DNA of 64,000 nt from CAWJPW01 sp963844845 (lineage in GTDB: Bacteria; Acidobacteriota; Thermoanaerobaculia; Thermoanaerobaculales; Sulfomarinibacteraceae), in NCBI GenBank assembly GCA_963844845.1, contig CAWJPW010000011.1, forward strand, positions 620,001 to 684,000, written 5' to 3'. The translations under genes and the position numbers were made by a program. Below, piece after piece: positions 8,605 through 16,472 of the stretch. The first letter of the stretch is position 1, and the number at the start of each line of letters is the position of its first letter. The notes under the pieces are model-generated. The model was given only the letters and a program-made list of their open reading frames with translations, searched no databases and was not told where the DNA came from.

Positions 8605-9624
8605 TCAGTCCTCGTCCTCGGTGAGTGCCGGATCGATGCCGATCTGGGCGCGGATGGCAGCCTCGATCTCGCCCGCCACCTCGGTATTCTCGGTCAGGAA
8701 CGCGCGGGCCACCTCGCGGCCCTGACCCAGGCGGACGTCACCATAGGAGTACCAGGATCCCGACTTCTGCACCACGCGGTGCTCGATGCCGAGGTCGAGG
8801 AGCTCACCGGTGCGGGAGATGCCTTCACCGTAGAGGATGTCGAACTCGGCAATCCGGAACGGCGCCGCCACCTTGTTCTTGACCACCTTGGCCTTGGTGC
8901 GGTTGCCGATGACCTGGTCGCCCTGCTTGAGCGAGCTCGTCCGGCGGATATCGATGCGCACCGAGGTGTAGAACTTGAGCGCGCGGCCGCCCGTGGTGGT
9001 CTCGGGGTTGCCGAACATGACCCCGATCTTCTCCCGAACCTGGTTGATGAACACCAGGCAGGTGTTGGACTTGGACACGAGACCGGCAAGCTTGCGCAGG
9101 GCCTGGGACATGAGCCGCGCCTGCAGGCCCATCTGTGCGTCGCCCATGTCACCCTCGAGCTCCGCCCGGGGCACCAGCGCGGCCACCGAGTCCACCACGA
9201 TCACGTCCACCGAGCCCGAGCGGATCAGCGTCTCGGCGATCTCCAGGGCCTGCTCGCCGTAGTCCGGCTGCGACACCAGGAGATCATCGATGGACACTCC
9301 GAGCTTGCCCGAGTAATCAGAGTCGAGAGCGTGCTCGGCGTCGATGAAGGCGGCGAGGCCGCCGGCCTTCTGGGCGTTGGCGATGATGTGCAGGGCGAGG
9401 GTGGTCTTGCCCGACGACTCCGGGCCGTAGATCTCCACCACCCGACCGCGCGGCACTCCGCCCACGCCAAGGGCGGCGTCAAGCGCGATGGACCCCGTCG
9501 AGATCGTGTTGACCGCGATCTTGGGCGCAGCACCCAGGCGCATGATCGCGCCCTTGCCGAACTGCCGCTCGATCTGTCCGAGCGCTGTTTCCAATGCCTT
9601 GAGCTTATCCGGGTTCGCACTCAT
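8605..9624 (-). CDS. recA: Recombinase RecA
   Basis: 339 residues, normal length for RecA. It shows the Walker A motif GPESSGKTTL, the IDAEHALD segment, the VDSVAALVPRAELEGD block with loop L1, the L2 region FGNPETTTGGRALKFY, and an acidic C-terminal tail (EDED). Filament formation on single-stranded DNA drives recombination and LexA cleavage. The ATG is preceded by GGAGGAG at good distance. A sigma-70-type promoter lies just upstream, and the leader between promoter and start contains a G/C-rich hairpin. No clear LexA box was recognised. Confidence 0.98.
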   Translation of the reverse strand: MSANPDKLKALETALGQIERQFGKGAIMRLGAAPKIAVNTISTGSIALDAALGVGGVPRGRVVEIYGPESSGKTTLALHIIANAQKAGGLAAFIDAEHALDSDYSGKLGVSIDDLLVSQPDYGEQALEIAETLIRSGSVDVIVVDSVAALVPRAELEGDMGDAQMGLQARLMSQALRKLAGLVSKSNTCLVFINQVREKIGVMFGNPETTTGGRALKFYTSVRIDIRRTSSLKQGDQVIGNRTKAKVVKNKVAAPFRIAEFDILYGEGISRTGELLDLGIEHRVVQKSGSWYSYGDVRLGQGREVARAFLTENTEVAGEIEAAIRAQIGIDPALTEDED

Positions 9625-9668
9625 GAGAACTCCTCCTGCGGGGATCCGCAGCGTGGGGGGACACCCCC

Positions 9669-9697
9669 ATCCTAGGTGCGGCTCCGGACCCCGTCAA
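9669..9697 (-). promoter_or_regulatory. Sigma-70-type promoter of recA
   Basis: Minus strand TTGACG (9697-9692), 17-base spacer, TAGGAT (9674-9669). It lies between the upstream glycosyltransferase stop and the recA start, with a leader of about 40 bases carrying an inverted repeat of G and C runs (around 9651-9667). Confidence 0.65.
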
Positions 9698-9716
9698 GCG
9701 CTGGCCGAGGGGTGCC

Positions 9717-11954
9717 TCACCACGCCCACCCGGCGCGCACACGGCGCGGCGGATCGAAGGAGGCGCCGAGCAGGACGACGCCGAGCTCTCGCCGGTCGCT
9801 CCCGAGCCCTGCCGCGGCCGGGACGAAGACGTCGCTCACCAGCCGGAGCTGCACCCGGCCACCGACGCCTTCTCCAGGCCCCAGGAGAACATTCACCCTG
9901 GTGACACCGCTGCCCACCGCCAGCGGGCCCGCGGCCAGCCGCTCTCCCACCCACACCTCGAGCCGCGGCGACCGCGGACGTGGCGCCGCCACGCACAGGT
10001 GCAGCGTACCCTCGCCCGCCGGCAGGGCGAGCGTTGCCTCGGGGCGGAGCCACACTCCTTCACCGAGCCCGGCGAACCGCTCCGCCTCCCAGGCACCGTC
10101 CAGCACCGCGCGCAGCCGCGCCCGCTCGGCGGGGGTCCCCAGCGCGCCGGCCCAGGGCACCGCGGGTCCCAGCACGCGGACTCCGAACACCCGCACCGCG
10201 AGGGGCCGTCCGTCGCGTCCCGACGGCCGGTACACGGCGGCACGCTCCAGCGTCAGCCGGTTCCCGGTCGCCCCGTGGAAGAGGTCCGGGGAGAGCCATT
10301 GGTACCGCTGGCCGGCAGAGCCCGGCAAGGTCACCGCCGGGCGCCCGTTGACCAGCACCACCAACGGCGCCGGCCCCGGAGCCGGTTCGAGCTCGACCTC
10401 GAGGCCGCTGCCGGGCGGCAGCGGGGGCAGGTCCAGGGACGCTCCCGCGGATGCCCACATGAAGGGTTCGCCGGCCGGCGTCCGCTCCACCGGCCACCAC
10501 CTACCCACCGGCAACGGCGGGTTGGCGAGGACTTCAGCCTCGAGGAATCGGTCCTGGGTGAGGGGCCGCATGGCGTCGGACACCCAGCGATCTGTGAGCG
10601 AGCGGCCTGCCAGCGGCGCCAGGTAGCGGTCCGGGTGGTCGGTAGCCACCAGGTAGGGACGATCGACCCCCGCCCACGGCTCCGGCGCCCACGGCGACAG
10701 GACCAGCTTCGGCGTGTCCGGCCAGCGACCTCGTCCCGCCAGGTACCAGCAGTACGAGGCGAAGGGGTAGAGCTCCGGCTCCACCACCACGGCGGTGCCG
10801 TGCACGGCGGCGATCCGTTCCGCCGTGTCCACCGCCCACCAGCCCGGCAGCTGCGACGCGTGCTGCTCCACCACGAGGGGATAGGCTCCCCCCGCCAGCA
10901 CCAGGGCGAGACCGCCGAGCCCCGCCACCGCCACTGCGGGAGGCGCGACGGCGGCCGCCGCGCCCGCCGCCAGCGGAGCCAGGGCCAGCTGCACCGGCAC
11001 CGCGTAGCGGCTGTAGGTCCGATTCTGCAGGAACAGGAGCTGGAGCACCGCCACGGCCAGCACGAGCGCCCAGGCCAGCGCCTGCCGCCCGCCGGCCCGC
11101 CGCCGCCAAACCTCGAGACCGAGGAGAGCAAGCACCGCCACCGCCGCCGCTGGCGCAGCTCCCCCGAGGCCCTTCACCAACCCCAGGTGCGCGACCCCCC
11201 CGGGGTTGTTCACCAGGCGGGAGAAGTGGCGCCCGGCATGGGCGGCAAAGGCGGCCGCCATGGCGCCCCACCCCCCCTCCGCTGCCGCCATCGCCCAGGT
11301 GGCGCCGAGCACCGCAGCGGCAGCCAGCGCCAGTCCGGGGAGCAGCCGGCGGCGCGGGCGGACCCCCACCGCTCCGGCCAGCCAGAGGACGCCGAGGGGT
11401 GGCAGCAGGATCGGACGGATCAGGAAGGCGCCGGTCACGAGCAGGGTGAAGGCGGTTGCCCGCCAGCGCTCGAGGCCGCGCACGGCGACCACTGCCGCTG
11501 CCAGGGCGAGGACCGCAGCAGCGGTCGAAGAAAAGCCCCGAACCGCGTGCAACCAGGGCCCCGGGGCGAGCAGCACGAGGACGGCCGCGGCGGTGGCCAC
11601 AGCCGGAGGCGCCACCCGCCGGCCCAGGGCTGCCAAGGGCCACACCGCCAGCACCGAGGCAGCGGCCGTGGCCCACTGCAGCGCCGCCAGCGGTGTGCCC
11701 GCCAGCGGCAGCAGGAGATGGCCAATGGCCAGCCAACCCGGAAAGCCGGGCGGGTGAGGGAAGTGGGCGGCAAGGCTGAAGGCGTAGATTCCCCGCGCGA
11801 AGAGGGTCTCGTCCCACTCCCACGGCCCCGACGCCAGGAGCGCGAAGCGCGACCACACGAGCATGCCCACGGTGGCGGCGGTGGCCGCCAGATTGACGAC
11901 GCCGGGCCGATCGCCCCACAGCAGCAGGCCTCGCAGGAGGCGGCTCGCCTTCAT
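9717..11954 (-). CDS. GT-C membrane glycosyltransferase-like protein with C-terminal carbohydrate-binding-like region
   Basis: 745 residues. The first ~400 are a polytopic membrane domain like the PMT/ArnT (GT-C) superfamily, with the acidic loop motif GPWEWDETLFARGIY followed by HFPHPPGFPGW. Such enzymes transfer sugars from polyprenyl-phosphate donors on the outer face of the inner membrane. The C-terminal ~250 residues are a soluble beta-rich region (two similar halves with W and G patterns) that could bind carbohydrate. The ATG overlaps the stop of the LtaS-like gene (ATGA), so the two are translated together. A paralogue with the same layout lies at 45.4-47.6 kb. Donor and acceptor are unknown. 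Confidence 0.75.
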   Translation of the reverse strand: MKASRLLRGLLLWGDRPGVVNLAATAATVGMLVWSRFALLASGPWEWDETLFARGIYAFSLAAHFPHPPGFPGWLAIGHLLLPLAGTPLAALQWATAAASVLAVWPLAALGRRVAPPAVATAAAVLVLLAPGPWLHAVRGFSSTAAAVLALAAAVVAVRGLERWRATAFTLLVTGAFLIRPILLPPLGVLWLAGAVGVRPRRRLLPGLALAAAAVLGATWAMAAAEGGWGAMAAAFAAHAGRHFSRLVNNPGGVAHLGLVKGLGGAAPAAAVAVLALLGLEVWRRRAGGRQALAWALVLAVAVLQLLFLQNRTYSRYAVPVQLALAPLAAGAAAAVAPPAVAVAGLGGLALVLAGGAYPLVVEQHASQLPGWWAVDTAERIAAVHGTAVVVEPELYPFASYCWYLAGRGRWPDTPKLVLSPWAPEPWAGVDRPYLVATDHPDRYLAPLAGRSLTDRWVSDAMRPLTQDRFLEAEVLANPPLPVGRWWPVERTPAGEPFMWASAGASLDLPPLPPGSGLEVELEPAPGPAPLVVLVNGRPAVTLPGSAGQRYQWLSPDLFHGATGNRLTLERAAVYRPSGRDGRPLAVRVFGVRVLGPAVPWAGALGTPAERARLRAVLDGAWEAERFAGLGEGVWLRPEATLALPAGEGTLHLCVAAPRPRSPRLEVWVGERLAAGPLAVGSGVTRVNVLLGPGEGVGGRVQLRLVSDVFVPAAAGLGSDRRELGVVLLGASFDPPRRVRAGWAW

Positions 11955-14734
11955 GGCGCGCCGCCGTCGAGTGGGCCCGTCGAGAGGCGCTCCTGGAGGT
12001 CGTACGACAGGATGAGTCCGGCCATGGTGCGCTCCTCCCGGGCAACCGCATCCGCGGCCCGGCACGCCTCCAGCGCCACCGGAGCGCGGCGGGCGACGTC
12101 ATAGCACGCGCCCTCGGCGAAGGCGGCGCCACGGCTCACGTACAGGTGGGAGCCGTCCACCCACAGATCCCCGGGCTCGACCACCGGACCGTCGCCGGGT
12201 GCCCCCAGGAGGTTGCGCCCGACGAAGGCGTAGGGCGCCGGGTCCACGCCCAGCAGCGCCAGCAGGGTGGGGGCCACGTCCGTCTGCCCCGCCTCGACGT
12301 CCACCTCGCGCATCAGCTCATCAGCGCCCGGGGCCACCACCAGGAGCGGCACGCGGTCTTCCAGGATCCAGTCGACCTCGTCGTGGCGGATCCCGAGCAG
12401 GGGCTCGAGCCGCGGGCTCCAGCCGAAGCCGGCATCGTGGTCACCCCAGACGGCGATGAGGGTACGCTCGGCGAGACCGCTGCGGGCGAGCTCGGACACC
12501 AAGCCGGCCAGAGCGGCGTCGAGGTAGTGCATGGTGTGCAGGTAGTTGCCAAGCTCGGTGCCCTCCCAACGTCCGAGGTGGAGCTCCTTGAGGTGGTCCG
12601 GGAACCCCTCGAAGGGGTAGTGCAGCGACAGCGTGATGAGCCACGCGCAGAACGGCTCGGGCAGGGTCTCCAGGCGGGGGGCCATCTGCTCCAGGAACGC
12701 GCGGTCGTTGAGCCCCCAGCCGATGCGCTCACCGGGCGCAAAGGCCTCGTCAAAGAGGTTCGTGTCGAAACCCCAGGCGGGGTGGGTGAGGCGCCGGTTC
12801 CAGAACGAGCCGGGGAAGGGTACCGCCGAGAGGGTGTGATACCCGTGCGCGGCCAGCACCCGAGCGATGCTGGCAAAGTGGTTGTCGGGGTAGCGGAAGA
12901 CCGCCGCCCCGTGCGCCAACGGCAGGAGTGAGGTCTGGGTGGCGAGCTCGCCATCGGAGGTCCGGCCCTCGTCGGTCTGGTCGTTGACCCGGGGGAACCA
13001 CAGCCCCTGCCGCCGCCACCGGTCCAGGAACGGCGTGATCTCCTGCCCTTCCACTCTGAGGCCCACCACGAATCGCTGCAGCGACTCCACCTGGATCATC
13101 AGGAGGTTGCGACCGTGGGCGGCGGCGAAGTCCGGGCCGGCCCCCGCCCGCAGCGGCGCACGGGCCGCGAGCCAACCCCGAACCCGGCTGAGCTCGGCGT
13201 CGTCCAGCGGCGGCCGGAAGCGCGCCGCCGCCTGCCACAACGCGTCCAGCAGGTGGTAATTGTAGAGGCCAACCTGCTGCACCACCGTAAGGTTCTCGAA
13301 CACCTGGACGAAACGCTCGGGGGCCGCGCGCACGACCCGCCCCGCCACGATTCCGCCCCCACCAACCACGACCAGCAGCGCCGCCGCCACCCACCGCCGA
13401 CGCAGTACAGTGGTGCGGCGCGCCAGCCGGACCACGCCCACCGCCAGCACGGCGCCCGGCAGGAGGTCGGCCAAGAGCCAGAGGTCGCGTGGCGCCAACA
13501 GCTCGCGGATGCTGGACGCGACCTGGGGCACCTGCCCGGCCCCGCGAGCCGCTGCCAGCGACAGCACGTCGCCGAAGTAGCGCAGGTAAACCGAGTCGGC
13601 CAACACCACCAGCCCGGCCAACGCGGCCACGCCCCACGCCGCCGCCGGCCGCAGCCGCAGCGGCAGCGCCAGCAGCGCGAGCAGCACGAGGGCCACTCCG
13701 GCCCCCACGAGCCAGAGCTGGCCGGGCTCGGGCATCCGCCTGGCCAGGTGGAGGATCACCGGCTCCTTGACCAGCAGGGAGATCGCCACCCACCCGAGGT
13801 CGGCGAGCGCGAGCGCGCGCACCGGCCAGCCGCTCCATCCTCGCCGCCGTGCCGTCCATACCAGCGCAGCGAGGAGCAGCGCCGCTACGAAAGCGAGCGC
13901 CGCAAGCGGCGGCGGTGCGACCACATGCACCGCCACCGCCGGCTCCGGGGTGGGGTCGCTCTGGCTGAACCAGGTCACCCCCTCCTCCACCATGTCCCAT
14001 TCCAGGCGGTAGCGGCCGGGCACTTCCGGAACCGGCAGCCGAACCCCGATGTCCACCGTGTCGCCGGGCGCCACCCTGTGCGGCAGAGGCGTCCGTTCGC
14101 CTTCAAAGATCAGGTCGGCGCCGTCATCGGTCTGCCAATGGTACGAGACGTTGAAGCCTGCCGTCGGGTCCCAGGTTCTGCTGCCGTCGTTGCGCAGACG
14201 CAGGTGCACGATGGTTCGGCGGCCCGCCCAGAGCCGTCCCTGCAGGCTCGACTCGAGCACCGAGAAGGCGTCAGCCGGGCGACGCGGCACCACCTCCACG
14301 GCAAAGCGCGGCGGTGGGGTCGCGGCGCGCTCGGAGAGCCACGCGACACCCTCCTGGACGACATCCCACTGCACCAAGTAAGTGCCGATGACGGACGGCG
14401 GCTCGAGGCGAGCCTGGAGGTCGACCTCCGCACCGGCGGGTACCGGGTGGGGGAGGCCGGTGCGCGGTCCGTCCCAGCGCACGACCTCGCCGTCCAACCC
14501 GAACCAGTGGGCCCCCACGTGGAAGTGAGCGGCGGGGTCCCAGATCCGGTCACTCCTGTTGGCGAGCGTCAGCGGCACGGTCAGGCTCTGGCCGGCCTCC
14601 ATTCGAGGAGGTAGCTGCTGGCGGACGACCTCCAGGACTTCGGGACCGGCTGGTCCGGCGGCCGCCAGCGGCGCCGCCAGCGCCACCACCAGCCCGATCC
14701 CGGCGGTGAGCCTCACGGTTGGCAGAAACGCCAT
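11951..14734 (-). CDS. LTA synthase-like sulfatase-fold enzyme with two N-terminal Ig-like modules
   Basis: About 927 residues. After a signal segment (LTAGIGLVVALAAPLAAA) come two ~115-residue beta-sandwich repeats, each with a WDP motif and ending in W-D-x-V-x-EGV-x-W (NBR1-like Ig domains in appearance). Next are several membrane helices, then a C-terminal alkaline-phosphatase-superfamily domain with LLMIQVESLQ, a GRTSDGE motif (Thr nucleophile as in LtaS) and VWGDHDAGFG (metal ligands). LtaS/OpgB-like enzymes transfer phosphoglycerol or similar groups in the periplasm. The start at 14734 is preferred because a TATACT box lies 10 bases before it. The Ig modules ahead of the membrane part are unusual. 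Coupled to the GT-C gene. Confidence 0.8.
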   Translation of the reverse strand: MAFLPTVRLTAGIGLVVALAAPLAAAGPAGPEVLEVVRQQLPPRMEAGQSLTVPLTLANRSDRIWDPAAHFHVGAHWFGLDGEVVRWDGPRTGLPHPVPAGAEVDLQARLEPPSVIGTYLVQWDVVQEGVAWLSERAATPPPRFAVEVVPRRPADAFSVLESSLQGRLWAGRRTIVHLRLRNDGSRTWDPTAGFNVSYHWQTDDGADLIFEGERTPLPHRVAPGDTVDIGVRLPVPEVPGRYRLEWDMVEEGVTWFSQSDPTPEPAVAVHVVAPPPLAALAFVAALLLAALVWTARRRGWSGWPVRALALADLGWVAISLLVKEPVILHLARRMPEPGQLWLVGAGVALVLLALLALPLRLRPAAAWGVAALAGLVVLADSVYLRYFGDVLSLAAARGAGQVPQVASSIRELLAPRDLWLLADLLPGAVLAVGVVRLARRTTVLRRRWVAAALLVVVGGGGIVAGRVVRAAPERFVQVFENLTVVQQVGLYNYHLLDALWQAAARFRPPLDDAELSRVRGWLAARAPLRAGAGPDFAAAHGRNLLMIQVESLQRFVVGLRVEGQEITPFLDRWRRQGLWFPRVNDQTDEGRTSDGELATQTSLLPLAHGAAVFRYPDNHFASIARVLAAHGYHTLSAVPFPGSFWNRRLTHPAWGFDTNLFDEAFAPGERIGWGLNDRAFLEQMAPRLETLPEPFCAWLITLSLHYPFEGFPDHLKELHLGRWEGTELGNYLHTMHYLDAALAGLVSELARSGLAERTLIAVWGDHDAGFGWSPRLEPLLGIRHDEVDWILEDRVPLLVVAPGADELMREVDVEAGQTDVAPTLLALLGVDPAPYAFVGRNLLGAPGDGPVVEPGDLWVDGSHLYVSRGAAFAEGACYDVARRAPVALEACRAADAVAREERTMAGLILSYDLQERLSTGPLDGGAP

Positions 14735-14744
14735 AAACCGCAGG

Positions 14745-14750
14745 AGTATA
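14745..14750 (-). promoter_or_regulatory. -10 element of the LtaS-like gene
   Basis: TATACT on the minus strand, 10 bases before the ATG at 14734 and with no Shine-Dalgarno in between. This implies a very short leader. It sits in a 64-base divergent region shared with the hydrolase gene at 14799. Confidence 0.45.
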
Positions 14751-14798
14751 GCAGTCCACATCCGGCCCGAGCTGGTACAGTGAAAGACGAGGTGCACC

Positions 14799-15575
14799 AT
14801 GGCCAACCACCACGCCAGCCTAGGGTTCGAGCTGTACGATGCCCGACCAACCCTTGTCCTCCTGCATGCCTTTCCCTTCGACCGCCGCCTGTGGCTACCC
14901 CAGGTGGAAGCCCTGGCGGATCTTGCGCAGGTCGTCGCGGTGGATCTCCCGGGTTTCGGCGAGTCGGCATCGGTGGACGCGCCTGCCAGCCTCGACGACT
15001 GGGTTGAGCGCGTAGAGGAGCTGCTGGGAGAGCTGGTGGGGGCCGCGCCGGTGGTGCTCGGCGGGCTCTCCATGGGGGGGTACGTCGCCTTGCGGCTGGC
15101 CGCCCTCCATCCCGAGCGGCTCGAGGCGTTGATCCTGGCGGATACCCGCGCCGCAGCCGACACCACAGCGGCCCGGGGCAGCCGCGATGCCGCCATCCGC
15201 AGGGTGCATGACGACGGGCTCCCCGCCTTCGTGGACTCCCTCCTGCCCGCTCTGCTCTCGCCTGACCCCTTCCCCGGGACCGTCGAATTGGCCCGTGAGC
15301 TCGCCCTCGACCAGTCGGTCGCCGCGGTTACCTCGGCCCTCGCGGCCATGCGCGACCGCCCGGACTCCACCCCGGTTCTGCCCGGCATCTTGGTGCCGAC
15401 CCTGGTGATTGTGGGTGGCGAGGACGCTCTGACGCCGCCCGATGAGGCCGAGGCCATGGCCCGTGCCCTGCCAAGCTCGTGGCTGGTGAAGATTCCGGGG
15501 GCGGGCCATCTCAGCAGCCTGGAGTCCCCGGAGGAGTTCACCAGCGCGGTGACCGGCTTCCTCGCGGCCCTGTGA
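14799..15575 (+). CDS. Alpha/beta-fold hydrolase
   Basis: 258 residues, small single-domain alpha/beta hydrolase. Oxyanion region LLHAFPFDRRLW, nucleophile elbow LGGLSMGGYVALRLA (Ser), acid in VIVGGEDALTPP (Asp) and catalytic His in IPGAGHLSSLE. Resembles esterase or 3-oxoadipate enol-lactonase-like enzymes; the substrate cannot be deduced. ATG preceded by GAGGTG, and a TGGTACAGT extended -10-like box lies about 17 bases before it. Single gene, convergent with skp 12 bases downstream. Confidence 0.85.
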   Translation: MANHHASLGFELYDARPTLVLLHAFPFDRRLWLPQVEALADLAQVVAVDLPGFGESASVDAPASLDDWVERVEELLGELVGAAPVVLGGLSMGGYVALRLAALHPERLEALILADTRAAADTTAARGSRDAAIRRVHDDGLPAFVDSLLPALLSPDPFPGTVELARELALDQSVAAVTSALAAMRDRPDSTPVLPGILVPTLVIVGGEDALTPPDEAEAMARALPSSWLVKIPGAGHLSSLESPEEFTSAVTGFLAAL

Positions 15576-15587
15576 CGTGCGCGGAGC

Positions 15588-16112
15588 TCAGCTGTCGCTG
15601 GCCGGGAAGCGCTCGTCGTAGAGCTTGATGATGGTGTCCGTAAGGTCCGAGGTCTCGTTCAGGTAGATAATTGTCCGCGGCTTGAAGATGAGCACCGCGT
15701 CGAAGCCGTTGGCCTTGGCGTAGTCGCTGATTACCGCGTTGAGGCGATCTGCCACTGGCTTGAGCATTTCGTTCTGCTTCTGGTCGTAGTCGCGCTTGTA
15801 CGCGCGGACCTCGTCCTCGTAGCGCCGCTGCGCCGCCACCGCGTCCTGCTCAAGGCGGTCGGCCGCCTCGTTGCTGGCCACCCCGCGCTGGCTCGTGGCC
15901 TGCTGGCGCGCCACCTGCGCTGCGTTGGCGAGCCCCTTGATCTGCTCCTGGCGCGGCTTGGCCCATTCGCTGAGCTGCTTGAGGACCTGCTTGCCCTCCT
16001 TGACTGTGGCGGCCGCCCGTTCCACCTCCACCCATCCGATCTTCCCCGCCATCGCCGGTACGGCGGCAAGGACCAGGGCTGCCACGATCAGGCCACTCAG
16101 TGTCCGCTGCAT
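15588..16112 (-). CDS. OmpH/Skp-family periplasmic chaperone
   Basis: 174 residues with a cleavable signal peptide (LIVAALVLAAVPAMA) and a long coiled-coil (residues ~35-130, rich in Q, K, E, R) flanked by short beta segments, the layout of Skp. Skp trimers hold unfolded outer-membrane proteins in the periplasm, which supports a Gram-negative envelope. In many genomes skp sits beside bamA/lpx genes; here it stands alone. The ATG follows CGGAGGTGG. The sequence diverges in detail from enteric Skp but the pattern (GKIGWVEVERAAAT start, FDAVLIFKPRTIIY near the end) is typical. Confidence 0.85.
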   Translation of the reverse strand: MQRTLSGLIVAALVLAAVPAMAGKIGWVEVERAAATVKEGKQVLKQLSEWAKPRQEQIKGLANAAQVARQQATSQRGVASNEAADRLEQDAVAAQRRYEDEVRAYKRDYDQKQNEMLKPVADRLNAVISDYAKANGFDAVLIFKPRTIIYLNETSDLTDTIIKLYDERFPASDS

Positions 16113-16142
16113 GCTCCACCTCCGTCGCTCATGCGACCGCGG

Positions 16143-16151
16143 ATTGTAGCA
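16143..16151 (-). promoter_or_regulatory. Extended -10 promoter element of skp
   Basis: Minus strand TGCTACAAT (TG-N-TACAAT), about 30 bases before the skp ATG with a GGAGGTGG ribosome-binding site in between. No convincing -35 hexamer. Confidence 0.4.
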
Positions 16152-16201
16152 TGCGAAGCATCCTCGGACGGGTGAGCCATGATTCCGGGACAGGGAGAGG
16201 C

Positions 16202-16463
16202 ATGCCGCACCAGCCCTACGCGAATCCCACGCTCCTGGCGGTCGAGGATGACGTCCTGCTCACGAGGGGGCTATGCCGCAATCTGGAGATCGAGGGCTTT
16301 GACGCGGTCAGCGTGACCACCGGCGAGGCGGCACTGGATGCCCTGGCGATGGATCATCCCACCTTCGAGCTGACGATCCTGGACATCATGTTGCCCGGCA
16401 TCGACGGCCTCGAGGACCGCCGCCGCATTCGCACGGCAGACTCCGGTCGGACGCTGCGGATCA
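16202..16463 (+). pseudogene. Truncated response-regulator receiver domain
   Basis: An ATG with GGGAGAGG upstream opens a reading frame matching about the first 80 residues of a CheY-like receiver: acidic pocket VEDDVLLTRGL, phospho-acceptor LTILDIMLPGIDGLE, then RRRIRTADSG. Homology stops there; the rest of the fold (beta4 to alpha5, with the conserved Thr/Ser and Lys) is missing. The frame stays open to 16717 but only as antisense of the neighbouring regulator. It looks like the 5' remnant of an OmpR- or NtrC-type regulator gene cut by a rearrangement at about 16.45 kb. A functional mini-receiver is possible but less likely. Confidence 0.6.
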
Positions 16464-16472
16464 GTCCGCAGC
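16453..16472. terminator. Short perfect hairpin at the end of the degenerate regulator gene
   Basis: 8-bp perfect stem (GCTGCGGA / TCCGCAGC) with a 4-base loop; it contains the stop codon of the minus-strand gene and marks where receiver homology ends on the plus strand. No clear T-tract follows on either strand, so a terminator role is tentative. Confidence 0.35.

Noticed and set aside
7447..9675. 742-residue open frame on the plus strand
   Set aside because: Antisense to the quinone oxidoreductase and recA; product is His/Arg/Gly-rich with no fold, a usual shadow in GC-rich DNA.
9999..12104. 701-residue open frame on the plus strand
   Set aside because: Antisense shadow of the GT-C gene; low-complexity Arg/Gly/Gln product.
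14735..15541. 270-residue extension of the LtaS-like protein
   Set aside because: Antisense to the alpha/beta hydrolase; signal peptide and -10 box place the start at 14734.
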